NCBI GenBank assembly: GCA_011037195.1
Contig: JAAEAF010001955.1
Coordinates: 51,171-115,170, forward strand
Source of the DNA: Triatoma infestans
Lineage: Eukaryota > Arthropoda > Insecta > Hemiptera > Reduviidae
Direction: 5' to 3'
Length of the DNA: 64,000 bases
In this document: positions 11,190-22,017 of the stretch, one piece after another
Numbering within the stretch: position 1 is the stretch's first letter
Layout: each line of letters starts with the position of its first letter
Position numbers and translations under genes: made by a program
Notes under the pieces: model-generated
The model's input: only the letters and a program-made list of their open reading frames with translations
Database searches by the model: none
Told to the model about the DNA's origin: nothing

Positions 11190-11785
11190 AGGGGTAGTCC
11201 TAGACTCCAGACCCACTTCGAACGCACATCTAGAGAGGATTACACAGAAAGCGAAAGGGGTCTTGTGGGAAACGTGGGTTCTCAGCCCTAAAATGACCCC
11301 TAGCTGTATACCCGCGCAGTTATACCCTCATTACCTGGTATGGTAGCCTAAAACCGTGGTACGGTGGCCTACAACTGAACAACAGACAACTAAGAAGTCT
11401 CTGACTGGTGTGCAGAGACTAGCTTGTCTACTTATTAAGTGACCCTTTAGGAGCATTCCGACTACGACGTTAGAAGTATTGCTGGGACTGCCTCCATTAC
11501 AGCTTATGATATAAGCTGAGGCAAGAGGCAGCAAAATAAGACTGAGGAACAATGGTCATTGGAAGTAGTAGTTCCTTTGCGAAACTCATGGACATAATAC
11601 AGAAAGTCGACACAGGGACCTGTGATAAACATGACCGGGGACAGTATCTGTCTAAATTACGGCTTTGACATTCCATTCTAGGTGATCCTAAAATTAATAT
11701 ATGGGGTGAAGCCGGAGGTACCCATTGAGATGCCTCTAGGCAATTACTCACCGAAATTTTTGCAATCAAGGTCTGAGCCGAGGGA
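11190..11785 (+). pseudogene. Non-LTR retrotransposon fragment between RT and RNase H
   Basis: Plus-strand pieces in shifting frames read GVQRLACLLI, TTTLEVLLGLPPLQLMI and AEARGSKIRLRNNGHWK around 11405-11570. These are typical of the connection after the reverse transcriptase in non-LTR elements that carry RNase H (I/R1/Loa-type). Around 11735-11770 LLTEIFAIKV resembles the 'AEIFAI' motif of RNase H. It has stops and no intact ORF. Its right edge abuts the end of the minus-strand RTE-like element. Confidence 0.55.
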
Positions 11786-11857
11786 AACCTGAGAATGGCC
11801 CCTAAAAATATTCAGTCAGTCAGGCCCTTGTCTCCTTCAGAACCACCTTTCCCCTGG

Positions 11858-13514
11858 TCAGGGAGTGCAGAGAATCCCTGACACAATAAAGGCTGGAGAG
11901 GGTGCTCCTCCCAAACCATGAGGGTGCGCCTCCCATACCATTCTTCTCCAAACGTCCCGGCCCAGCGCCTTAGCTATCCAGTTTGTCACTTCCAACTTTC
12001 CGAAATCTTCTTCCAGGTCGTCAATCCATCTCTTTCTTGGGCGTCCTCTCTTTCGTTTCCCGGGAAAACACTCTCTTATTATTTTCTTAGACATTCTACC
12101 TTCATGCAAAACCTTTCTACGTGTCCAAGCCAACTTATCCTCCTAGATTTAACGAACCCTATTATATTTTCATGGTTTACTAGCTCGTCTAATTCCTGGT
12201 TGGTTCTTATACGCCAGACACCTTGCACACGTAGCGGACCAGATATTCTTCTAAGAACCTTCCTTTCAAAGATTTTCAATGCCTGTTGATCTGCAGCTTT
12301 TAGCGCCTAAGACTCCGCGCCATAACAAACAACAGGTCTTATCAAAGACCTATATAACTTAATTTTAGTTTGTTTGGAAAGAAGAGACGACTTAAAATGT
12401 TTAAATAGACTATAATAGGCTCTATTACCTGCCATAAGTCTTTTCATAATCTCATTACTTACCTTGTTCTCACTGTTTATCTCAACTCCAAGGTAAGTAA
12501 AGCGCTCAACAGCTTCAAAAGTGTACGCGCCGTATAGCAGGTTACGCGGTCTTCTTTTTACTTCGGAGGCGATACCAATAAATATTTGGTTTTGTTTTCA
12601 TTGATCACCAGGCCGAGTGCCTTACTTTCCCTCTCCAGAACAGAAAGATTTTCCACCAATGCTTTTTAACTTCTTGCTATTATTGTAATATCGTCAGCGT
12701 ATCCCAGTATTTGGCAGGAGTGATTCGCTAAGCTTTCTTTCGGTTCAATATCTTTTATGGCTCTATGCAGCACTAAATTAAACAGAATGGCAGAAAGTGC
12801 ATCTTCTTGCCGTACGCCCGTGCCAAACTTAATTAGCCTGCTGGTTTGGTTGCCCACCAGCACCTTGGCTTGAGTTTGTGACATTGTCATTTTTATCAAA
12901 TTAAGTAATTTACGAGGTATGTCAGAATCTTGTAAACAATTAAAAAGTGATTTCTGTCCACTCTGTCAAAGGCTTGTTTGAAATCTACAAAGAGAAGATG
13001 ACTGTCCATATTAAGCTCATAGCACTTCTTAAGAACTTGTCTCATGATAAAAATCTGGTATGTTGTGCTTCTAACGGTAATTCTACTGGTAATCCGTTAA
13101 TATTCTCTCGGAATAGATTTTAAGCCTTGCCGATAAAAACTTTATAAATAACATAATTAATAAAGTTATACCTCTATAGTTTTGACTATCGTTTTGTCAA
13201 CTTTTTTAAAAATAGGTAATATTAGTCCCAACTCCAGTCTTCCGGCATTGTTTCACGTTCCCAAATGTTATATATTAAATTATATATCCTTTTGTATAGA
13301 TGCTCGCCGCCGCATTTGAACAGTTCCGCAGGGATGTTATCTTCTCCAGGCGCTCGGTGTTTTTCAAGAGTTCGATTGCTTCTTCAATATCCTCATAAGA
13401 GGGAGGTTCTACACCAGGGTATTCATGAGAGGTGTTAGCTGAGGAGCGATTTATTTCTGCCAGTGGTGCATCAAAATTAAGTACCTTTTCGAAATGTTCT
13501 GCCCATCTGTCCAT
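11858..13514 (-). pseudogene. RTE-like reverse transcriptase and C-terminus, broken
   Basis: The open segment 13514-13275 (MDRWAEHFEKVLNFDAPLAE) is the usual linker before the polymerase. Around 13085-12910 recognisable pieces read STTYQIFIMRQVLKKCYELN and LLFVDFKQAFDRVDR, RT palm motif A. The segment 12899-12666 holds a SQTQAKVLVGNQTSRLIKF stretch and LGYADDITIIA, with the catalytic YADD. The ORF end carries WLGHVER and GRPRKRWIDDLEEDF. Frame breaks separate all pieces. The expected GVRQGD is GVRQED, a substitution in a conserved position. Confidence 0.75.
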
Positions 13515-14010
13515 TACTTTTTCTCCTCACCAATTATTACCTTGCTTGGTACGGCACACATTTTCCTTCGGCTGAAAGCCTTTCCTCATCGTTCTCACCG
13601 ATTGGTAGAATTTCCCTTATACTTTTTTCTCGTTCAGCACCTCCATTTCTTTCACTTTCGTCTGTAACCACTCCCTTTTCTTTCTTCTACATAGAGTAGC
13701 CGCCTTCCTCCTGCTTGCCCCTATGTCTTTCCTTATTACTTCTGGTTTTCCTTTGTAGCATTTTCTGTCTGTCGCAATTCTTCTAATGGCCTCCTCACAT
13801 GCTTCATCGAACCATTCACTGTTTCTTCTAAATTCTTTTAGCCCTAACTCACGATCAGCAACCCTTTCTACTACGGTTTTTATATTACTCCATTTCTCCT
13901 CGATATCATTCTTCTCAATACAGTTCTCTAATTCCCTAGTTAGGGCCTCTTCAAAGAGTTTCTTTTCCCCTGTTTTCAGCTTATCTATATTCCATCGTTT
14001 TCTTTTCCCT

Positions 14011-14879
14011 TTAGTCCCTCTCCACATTGGACAACCTGTGTCTAAATATCGCCTTCACTAAGAAGTGGTCGGAATCGCAGCTGGGCCTTCTGCATACTCT
14101 CACGTCCATGATACTTGAAGCATGTTTTGCTGATATCAGAACATGATCGATCTGACTGACTGCGCGGCCTGGGGCTTTCCAAGTACCTAGATGGATTTTT
14201 TTATGTTGGAAACTGGTACTTTTTATCTTTAGGCTGTGAGCTGCTGCAAACTCTCCCAGGAACTGCCCATTTTCATTTCTTGTTTGATGTAGGGTATATT
14301 TTGCAGCGACATTTTTCATAAAATCCTCCTTACCAACCTGGGCATGAAGTCCTCTAGTATCACGACTATCTTGGGATATTCTCAAAAGCTCTCTCCAGCT
14401 GCCCATGAAAAGTTTCCTTTTCTCCCTCGCGCTTGTCCTCAGTAGGTGCACGTGCTGAAATGAAGGAAATATTTCTAAATTTTCCCCTATTTTACACAGT
14501 CTATTCCTGATAGTATCGAAATCGAGTGATGAGCCCCTGGTCTTCTTATTTATTATAAATCCTGTGCCTAACTGCCCTTTTCTGTCCCAGAGCCACAATA
14601 AATGAGAGTGTATTCCTTCTTATCAACACGGCCCTTTCCCGACCATCTTATTTCCTGGAGCGCTGTCATATCCATACTATATTTCATTAATTCATTAGCA
14701 ATTTCATTCATCATACCTGGCCGCAACATGGTCCTTACGTTCCATGTAGCTATGGCCAAATCCTCACACTTTCTTTTCCTTTTCTTGCCAGGTCTGTTGC
14801 CATTATTTCCTTCCGGTTGTTTATTATTTCTGGGTTTCGTAACCGGTGGTTTTTTACTAGGTGCGGGAGTTGGCCCCAC
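14011..14879 (-). pseudogene. RTE-like endonuclease domain, frameshifted
   Basis: Two overlapping open segments. The first (14879-14568) has a lysine/proline-rich leader, then AIATWNVRTM, with the conserved catalytic asparagine, and ALQEIRWSGKG, with the catalytic glutamate. The second (14598-14011) has VSQIDHVLIS and DSDHFLVKA, the conserved C-terminal aspartate-histidine motif. Between them the expected middle motifs are degraded, and the frame changes near 14580. The enzyme would nick target DNA to prime reverse transcription; this copy cannot make it intact. Confidence 0.75.
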
Positions 14880-14960
14880 GCTAAACCCCCATTCCAGGAA
14901 GACCGGTGGCTTTGATTTCGGGGTGCCCTCCCCTAGGAAGTTGCCTTCACCATGACTATA

Positions 14961-15559
14961 GAGTTCTTTCTACCCTTTCGCAGTAGGCCTCCTAATTGGG
15001 CCTTTGGGTGCTGCCGTTGACTCTTCTCTTGAGTCCGCCACCACACCTTAGATGTAAGTCCTGCTGCCGAGTTACACCATCCTGGCCATCATATCAACCA
15101 GGACCCCCACCTCTCGTTTGTTCATTCAACCTGACCTTCGAAGGGATTGGTTACCACAACCTTAGTCAAGGTTGCTTAGCTTAACAGGGTCCGCCGCGGG
15201 AAGGAGAGAGTGGAGTTGAGGTGGAGAGGTTTTAATCACATCACACCTCCTTGGTGGATTAATCCATCATTTTAATTTTAATTTAATGAAACTTTAGTAA
15301 TGCTATGGGTATAAACACAGACTAAGAGAAAAAGCCTCCGCCAAAATAAAACTTAAAACTTCATAGAAACCCAAATATTAGTATGCAGGTGTGCAAACAT
15401 CTACACAATTATTAAAGCGTTTCCTGTTAATTATCTTGTTGACTAACTTCAATAGTAATCTAATTTCTAGATACCGTTCGCATCAAGTTTTTAAAAAAAA
15501 GTGAATTTCGCAGCTTTTTGAGCCGATATCTAGGTCAACTCGCCCATTATTCTAATTAC
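14961..15559. other. No gene recognised
   Basis: May include the 5' UTR of the minus-strand RTE-like element up to about 15240. Beyond that the sequence is AT-rich with nothing recognisable. Confidence 0.35.
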
Positions 15560-16480
15560 TTTTCAGTCTGCTTTAAGAAGAAATACTTTGGAAATTGAGT
15601 TTTCCACCAGAAATACCTGTTTGAGGTGCACTGACAACGTAAAATATTTTTAGCGAATGTTTTGTATATGGGGGGGTGGGTGGGTTTGTGTGTGTGTTTG
15701 TTTGCGTTTGAACAGAATATCTCAAAAACAAAAAATCGCAACAAATCCATATTTGATATTCCATTTCCAGAGCATCGAACACCAACAGTTCAGTGGAAAT
15801 CCATTAAATGGAAATGCGACCTTACTGATTTCTTTTTTTTTATTTATTTAGCGATTTTGTTCATTATTTAGAGATTGTGTTCATTATTTAGCGATTTTGT
15901 TCATTATTTAGCGATTTTAATCATTATTTAGCGATTTTGTTCATTATTTAGAGATTTTGTACATTGTTTAGCGATTTTATTCATTATTTAGCGATTTTGT
16001 TCATTATTAGCTATTTTGTTCATTATTTAGCGATTTTGTTCATTATTTAGCGATTTTGTTCAATATTTAGCGATTTTATCAGAAAGTTCTCAGCGATTAT
16101 TTTCTTTAGTTTTATCTACTATCTACAGACATAAATATCCAACTCTGTTCTAATCCCATTTATTCAGAAAAATAGATTTATAGAGGGCTCTAGGGAAGGT
16201 GTCGTGGGCCACCTTAGTACGGCTGCAGCAGCTATCACATTGCTATGTACACTGCTACCATTCCAAATTTGAAGTAAATGTGGAAGTGCATCTTTGCCGA
16301 ATGGGTTATTGAGATTTTTGGAAACTTCTCGGAAACGGCTACGATTATCTTTGAATTTACAGTGTACTTGCAAACTGTACAGAAAAAACCTCTCACTCTT
16401 ATTTGAAACATTTACCTGATCGATAGTTGGTCTGGGTGAAAAAATTTTTATTTACTTCTTGAGAGTGTTCTGGGCAACCT
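15560..16480 (+). repeat. Rep-A copy 4, with an internal 20-bp tandem expansion
   Basis: Starts at about 15595 with gagttttccaccagaaatac, then a G-rich/TG tract (15668-15710) and the 'tatctcaaaaacaaaaaatcgc' block. At the place where other copies read gcgattttctcg, it has a tandem array (15840-16075). It resumes with internal blocks containing cggaaacggct and atttgaaacatttacctg. Confidence 0.75.
15840..16075 (+). repeat. 20-bp tandem repeat, about 11-12 copies
   Basis: Unit gcgattttgttcattattta, with variants (gagatttt; acattgttt; one copy missing a base at about 16010). The unit resembles the ttcagtttttcgcgatttt stretch found at the same position in other Rep-A copies, so the array probably grew from that sequence. 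Confidence 0.9.
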
Positions 16481-16680
16481 GTGATGATAGATTTCAAATG
16501 TTGGGGGGCCTGATCCCTGCAGTAATCTCTACAGTAATGTCAGGGCTCTTTTTTACGCACACTATAACCCACCACTGCTCAACCTACAGATTTTTCTCTT
16601 ATTCCACTTGAAATAAAAATATTGTAATTATCAATATAAACAGTAGTTATGTTTGGCCGTTGTTAATTAAACAAGCAGAA

Positions 16681-16760
16681 AATTAGTTGGCTGGGGCCAA
16701 AGATTAAACTTTTTATTTTTAAAAATAAAAAGTTTCTTCTTTGGCCCCAGCCAACTAATT
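16681..16760. repeat. Spacer-free inverted repeat, 40-bp arms
   Basis: Left arm 16681-16720 and right arm 16721-16760 are reverse complements at 38 of 40 positions (one 2-bp difference, att versus agaa context). Similarity continues for about 10 more bases outward. It sits directly at the 3' side of the endonuclease fragment on the minus strand. Confidence 0.9.
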
Positions 16761-18300
16761 TTTTGTTTGTTTTATTATAATTATCTTGTAAAAATGGTAG
16801 TTTAACACAGGTACCAGTGAACCATGTTTCTGTAAAACGAAGAATATCCTTAGACAGGAGAATATCTAATTGTTCCAAGTCCAAATCATATGAGCTGTTT
16901 AAACCAGAAATATTCCAGAAAAGTATCTTGAGACTCCTTCAAACATTTCGATAATTAATTCTTTAGTTGCATGACTTAATCGTTTTTTTGGAGGAGCAAC
17001 TAGAACTTGGTTAGTTCCATTCACAGGTACCGCACATGGCAAATTAGGATTAATAGATTAGCTCAGTGGTAGAGCGCTGGATTAGCAATGCGGCGGTCCC
17101 GGGTTCGCTCCAGGTGCTGCTCTTAGATTTTTCTTCCTAGGAGGCTCTTACAGCTCACTGCCCAGTGATGGACAGTGTTGTCTGTAACGAGAGAACACTG
17201 TCCGGAGGCTGACAGTGCACTGAGAAGGCTCCGAACTTTGGGGTAGCTATATGGGCCCAGAAGGGCTTTGGATAGCATAGGGCTTGGTCCCTCCCCACAG
17301 ACAATAAAAGAAAAACAATCAGTGGAGATAGAGAAGTGGGCTTAACGTTTGGCACAGAAGACAAATAAAGCTTCAAATACTCGGAGCTGCCTGGTTGTGG
17401 CGTTTTTCTTACGTTTCTTAGGTGGCTTCCTAAGTTGACGGGTCAAAACTTGCTCAGTCTCTGTTTCATCTCCGGTTGCAAATGAAGAACAACCTTCAAA
17501 GTCAGTGGCAATATCGTAACCAAATTTCGCAAGATCACTTTCATTCTAAACCAATATTGGCCCTGAACTTCTTCCTTTATAATAAAATATTTTTCCTTGT
17601 CTGGTCCAGATAAACCTTATTTTTCCTCTACTCTGCAGCTCTTTCCTCTACGAAACAGCTTATAAGTTTCACAGCCCATATCTTTTGAAATATAAATTCG
17701 CTTCGGATTGTCTACTTTAGTATCAGAAAATAGATTACTACTCATTGTTCCTTTTCTGGCCAAAAATAAACTGGAAAACTTATTTCTCAACTCCTTTCTG
17801 ACAAATTTCATAATAATCGGTGGCAGTGGCATAATCGTTCTAACTCTAGGCAATAGAAGAAATCGAAATCGCTTTCCACAATTGCACAACCAGTAAACTC
17901 GCCAATGATTTTTATTAGAGAAAAAATATTCAGAACTTAGTTTTTATCACCCTCCTTAGGGTGGTGCCTTTTTCCGATGAGTGCTGAAACCTCTACCGTT
18001 CTTGAAGCCTGCTGACAAATAGGGCATACCTTCTATCCCCCACATACTCCAGAGTCATCAACTTCCTTCTTACTGGGATCAGGAGGATTCTTATCAGTGC
18101 TTATAGTCGAGGCACTAGGATCAACGGTCATGGTGAATTTATCTGTTTCCGGTAAGCGTGGAGAAATGTTATTTATACATATCATTTTCCGTTTCAGAAC
18201 ACCAGAGTCTTCAGGCCATTCCACAGCCACTACTTTATCTATTTCTTTTTTGGAAGCGTCAGTTGAAGACATAATTGACGTAATAACTGCCTTTTGTAAA
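16760..18300 (-). pseudogene. CR1/L2-like LINE remains: ORF1 piece and endonuclease start
   Basis: The minus-strand segment 18272-18033 starts MSSTDASKKEIDKVVAVEWP and ends near a stop at 18032. 17889-17617 reads MCNCGKRFRFLLLP and then a basic stretch, followed by further basic segments. At 16884-16790 DLEQLDILLSKDILRFTETW is the typical start of a CR1/Jockey-type endonuclease ('LDILxxTETW'). The order ORF1 then ORF2 start fits a 3'-deleted element whose rest was lost at the 16681-16760 palindrome. SINEs interrupt it at about 17050-17313 and flank it at 18328. The function of the ORF1 piece is not recognised with confidence. Confidence 0.5.
17050..17313 (+). mobile_element. tRNA-derived SINE, full copy
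   Basis: The head has an A-box (tagctcagtggtagagcgct, about 17058-17078) and a B-box (gggttcgctcc, 17101-17111), with an AGC-like anticodon position as in tRNA-Ala. The body has ttcttcctaggaggctc, a cactgtccggagg block and gcactgagaaggctcc. The tail has a gggcccagaagggctttgga block ending in caataaaagaaaaa. Inserted in the CR1/L2-like ORF1 relic. Confidence 0.85.
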
Positions 18301-18327
18301 GGACCACCGTCTGATCTAGAAATGTAC

Positions 18328-18420
18328 TCTAGAAATCTAAGGGCAGCATGCTGTATTCGAACCTGAGACCTCCGTGTTGATAGTCCAGCGCGTTACCACT
18401 GAGCTATAATCCCTTCCCTC
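18328..18420 (-). mobile_element. SINE head fragment
   Basis: The reverse complement shows the tRNA-like head: tagctcagtggtaacgcgct (A-box) and aggttcgaatac (B-box), then catgctgcccttagatttct. The body is absent. Confidence 0.75.
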
Positions 18421-18434
18421 TATACATTCTCTTA

Positions 18435-19175
18435 CTGCAGTTTACAAAATTGTAATAATTGACAAATTTTCTTCAACTTATAATTTTAACTAAATATTTG
18501 TCTTCAGTTTTATATCAGTTGCATAGTTGGTATACCAAATTTAATGTCATTCGTCGTTGTTTTATGGAGAAAATCGCGAAAACTGAAAAATGTTCAGTAA
18601 AAATGCACTTCCAGTTTATTAATTTTCTTGAAACTCGGAAGTTTGGCAGTCCATTTATTTCTAATTAATCTTGTTTAGATGGAGAATTGTATACTCAACC
18701 AAGATAGAATTTAGAGAAAAACATAACTCCACCCCTCTACCAAAAGCCCTCTTAAATAACTTTATCCGAAGATATGTAGCAAATAAAAGTTGTAGCTCTT
18801 TATATATATGTGTCGTTCACGTACTTAGTTTAAGAAAATCGTTGAAGCAGTTTTAGAGAAAATAGTTGAAAACTGAAAAAAAATTCAGTAAAGTCTCACT
18901 TCCGGTTGATGGATTTGCCCGAAATCTTCTTGTCCTAAAAGGAATAGCAAGTTTGAGATTCCTAAGACTTTGTTTTTGAGATATTCTGGTAATACACACA
19001 CACACACACACACACATGTACGCACATACACATACACGGACAAAGATCATTTTCTAACAACCACTTTTTGACTCAGGGAACCTCAAAACGTGTTTTTCCG
19101 GTGAAAACTCAATTTCGAAAAGCTAGCACGATCGCAATACTCCCTCTTACTAGTACTAAGAGAAGGTAAAAAACT
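18435..19175 (-). repeat. Rep-A copy 5, nearly complete
   Basis: Runs from the distal end through cttccagtttatt, cttccggttgatgg and a (CA)n tract (18993-19016). It then has gtttttccggtgaaaact and ggaacctcaaaacg, and finishes at cctcttactagtactaagag, the palindromic terminus. A good reference copy for the family. Confidence 0.85.
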
Positions 19176-20005
19176 AGATAAATTTTTGAAAGCTGCGGTT
19201 AGGTTTATAAATATTAATTACTTTTTTAATTTTATTTGCAAGGTCGAGAAAAGGCGCTGATTTATGTAGGGTCGGCGACATCTTGAGTAATTTTCAAGTT
19301 TAAAAAGAGAAGCAATTATTTTTGTTTATTCCGTGCGGAGGACCAGTCCTTTATTCACTGGCAATCATCTTCAGTGAGGGTAAATATGTTGGATAGTTGA
19401 GCAGTCGGCCACAAGGGGCGCGCCGCCAACAACCTGAGCAGCCATTTCCGCCACTTGGTCTTCTACAGCCAGTGTGCACGAGAAAGTAGTCCCTTTTTAT
19501 ATTTTATTACTTTTAATTTTCCCATGATTGTTTTTGCCATTCTTTTTATAGTAAATTTATATTAATCAGTGAATTGGTTCATATTACGAAAGTATATGTA
19601 TACATAAAAGTATTAAATTATTAATTAGCCGATGTGAAACAAGTAAAGCAGCTCTTACTTTCCCACACTAGAGCGCGGAGTAATACAGCAACCTTCCAGT
19701 TGTTGCAAACCAGCAGATGCCTGCAAGCTCGCGGCCACTGTACACGCCAGCATGTTGACTGTTTTTAAGTGAAGTTGTGCTTGGTTATTTTTTATTTATT
19801 TTGTTTTTAACAGTTTAATTTATGTTCGATTACAAATCAATTTAACGGTTTTATTTTTATTGAAATAAGAAAATAAAAGTTATTGAAAGCGTGTGTTTGT
19901 GTAAAGTGCAGTGAACTTAATGTTGTGGTGACATGCGGTGATTTTAATTGTTCAACATTGTTTTTGGATTACATTTTGTTTACTTCACACAAATTTATTT
20001 ACACT
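19176..20005 (+). promoter_or_regulatory. Upstream region and probable 5' UTR of the Notch-like gene
   Basis: Between Rep-A copy 5 and the start codon. A GC-richer patch at about 19665-19760 (gagcgcggag, gctcgcggccac) may mark the promoter or first UTR. From 19860 to 20005 the sequence has upstream ATGs (19919-19921, 19932-19934). No convincing TATA box. The transcription start cannot be placed from sequence alone. Confidence 0.35.
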
Positions 20006-20072
20006 ATGAAACAGCTTTGGGATTATCTATTTGTTTTAGCCCTCTTTGCTTTGGCACCGGTCTTTGTTGAAG
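20006..20072 (+). CDS. Notch-like receptor gene, coding exon 1 (signal peptide)
   Basis: The 67 nt encode MKQLWDYLFVLALFALAPVF and VE, then the first base of a glycine codon at a GAAG|GTAGGT donor (phase 1). A lysine, a long hydrophobic core and small residues at the end make a clear signal peptide. Context aca before ATG gives A at -3. The frame is open upstream but has no other in-frame ATG. The next matching plus-strand exon is the EGF exon at 58765, which also has phase 1. Human NOTCH genes, as I recall, also end coding exon 1 in phase 1 just after the signal peptide. Alone the exon could belong to any secreted protein; the pairing gives the name. Confidence 0.7.
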
Positions 20073-21170
20073 GTAGGTTTTGGATTTTGTTTACTTCTGA
20101 TTATTATTAACTTTATTATTTAAGATGTTTCAAGACTGTTGGAAATGTTTATAACAGATGTTTACATTGAAAATACGACTGTTTTGGAGCCGTACCGCTC
20201 CAACCAGAACAATGTTCAGTTTTTAGTCTATACCAAAGTTGAACAGTTTTTGTTTCATTTGAATGTGCTCATAGTTTTTCTATTACATTTTTCTTTTCTG
20301 TTAGTAGTGTTATTTATTTTTATTAGGCCGAGAAAAATCGAATGTAGAAGTTGACCCACAGTGTTTTTCAAATAGGCCAGCATTAGCCGAGCTAGTGGAT
20401 TGCTTAAGGTCATATCCAGTATTAAAAAAAGTATTAATTAAACTCTCACAACAGACCGCTTTATAATTTATTTCTGTTATTACATTTAAAAAGACAAGTT
20501 GTTGTGAGTGTAGGAAGCAGTATTACCAACTGCAGGGTGAGAAAGTAATACCATTTTACAGATAATTTCTAATTAGTTCAGTTATGTCTATTTTGGTAAT
20601 ATCGAGTCAAAGTGGATCTCCCCATTTTTGTAATATTTCTCATCGGCTACAACATTCCTTTATTAGTATTATTAATAAATAGTATTTAGTAATAAATTAA
20701 ATTAAATCAACTTTGTAATACTAGTTTTTTTAGGTGTACCTATATATTTTGTTTTCATTTACTTGAAAGAGTGCGTAAACATTTCCCACGTTTTTAAGTA
20801 GCCAGCCCCAAGAGCTATTTAATTACTATTATGGTGCAATATATATGTATATATATATATATATATATATAAACATGTACAGATTCAACAAGTGTGTAGC
20901 AGCGCGGTTGACACACGTACGCCCAGCGCGCCCAGGCGGCAGCTGCCCGTCCGTCTGCTGCACAACCGTCCTCTTGCAGCTGCTCTATATTTACTATCCT
21001 AACTGAAAACATTTCGCTAACGGCCTTTTTTTTTCCTTCCATTTCTTTGTTTGCCTGAATTCTGATAGTACATCGCACGCATAATTTATTATTTACTACC
21101 CAAGTAGAATTCTTGTCGGAACTTTGTAACAGTTTTTATTTTCTGTTAGCTGTGGAAGTGTAGAATTGCA
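20073..21170 (+). other. Start of the 38.7 kb first intron of the Notch-like gene
   Basis: The donor GTAGGT is at 20073. AT-rich, unique-looking sequence with a (TA)n microsatellite at about 20835-20870 and a GC-rich patch at 20895-20970. No exon recognised. First introns of Notch genes often hold enhancers, but no specific site can be supported here. Confidence 0.5.
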
Positions 21171-21174
21171 TTCG

Positions 21175-22017
21175 TGTCAGTCAGATCTTCAGAATTCAGT
21201 TTTCACGGGAAATACAACGTCCTATGTTCCGAGTTGGGAACAAAATTTTTTGCGAATGGTGTCTGTGTATAGTTGAGAATTGTAGTGATGTTGAACGATG
21301 TATCTCGAACCAAAAGAGCGCAGGAAGCTCAAATTTGACATTCCGCATTGATATAATCAGGCATTGCTCACTTGAAAGAAAACTTTCAGTTTTTCGACTT
21401 TCTGGAAAATGGCTCCAACTTCACATCTGATTTTGCACATAAGACTATCACTTTTATTTGAAATAAGTTTTTCAAGAAATAGGAAAAAAGGATTTTTTGG
21501 GGGTCAGTTAAGTTCCGAGTAGAAAATGAATGTTTTTAGGAGAGGGCAGATGCGGGTGGTAGCGCGCTGGGGTTCCGGGTATGAATTCAAACAGTACTAT
21601 CCTAAATATTTTTCTTCCTAGGAGATTCCACAGCTCACTGATCGATGATGGGGTGCTGTCTATAACTAGAGAACTGCCCCGGAGATCGGCAGTAGCTACT
21701 AAGAATTTTTCGGGGGACTTAATAGGTCTTTGTGGTTGCAATGCATTAGCTCCTAAAAGAAAGGTTGCCAGTAAGGTGCCACTTCAATGCAGTGTACTTT
21801 ATTGTTAGATCACTACAGGCTACATTATAGACTGCTGTATTTCTTGAAACCAGTTACAACGATTTTGTTCAAACTTGAATTGCTATCTGCATTTTACTTG
21901 AACCTATTACTCGTGTTTGTGAAATTTTTCGAAATCATTGTTGCTGTGGCGCTGAGAAATTATTCTACAAACAATATTTTTGAGTCTAGAAGTTTGTTTG
22001 TTTCACAACTAAATATA
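21175..22017 (+). repeat. Rep-A copy 6, with a SINE inside
   Basis: cagttttcacgggaaatac at about 21195, the gcgaatggtgtctg block, tctcgaaccaaaagagcgcagg, and further internal blocks to about 21540. A degraded SINE follows, then Rep-A resumes with ccagttacaacgattttgtt until the foldback element at 22018. Confidence 0.65.
21545..21785 (+). mobile_element. SINE, degraded
   Basis: A worn head (ggtagcgcgctgg, then a weak B-box) is followed by the body blocks tttcttcctaggagatt, cagctcactg, a gatgatgggg block and agaactgccccggagatcgg, in the same order as the full copy at 17050. Confidence 0.65.

Larger units (their letters stand above)
11800..14960 (-). mobile_element. RTE-like non-LTR retrotransposon, decayed, nearly full length
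   Basis: Minus-strand order: a basic proline-rich start, AP endonuclease (14879-14011), linker, reverse transcriptase (about 13270-12660) and a C-terminal RRISWLGHVERF / GRPRKRWIDDLEEDF block (12279-11858). Frame breaks occur at about 14580, 14020, 13600 and 13270, and repeatedly in the RT. The 3' end lies just beyond 11858; the presumed terminal sequence includes gactgactgaat near 11815. Short terminal repeats without a poly-A tail are usual in RTE elements. It lies between the two divergent host genes. RTE assignment rests on the ATWNVRTM endonuclease start and the WLGHVER/GRPRKRW end and is not certain. Confidence 0.75.

Noticed and set aside
17050..17115. Apparent tRNA-Ala gene
   Set aside because: The head lacks paired acceptor and anticodon stems and is followed by a SINE body and tail found elsewhere in the window.
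19883..20005. Upstream extension of the signal-peptide exon as coding sequence
   Set aside because: The frame is open but has no ATG before 20006; the hydrophobic signal peptide starts at 20006.
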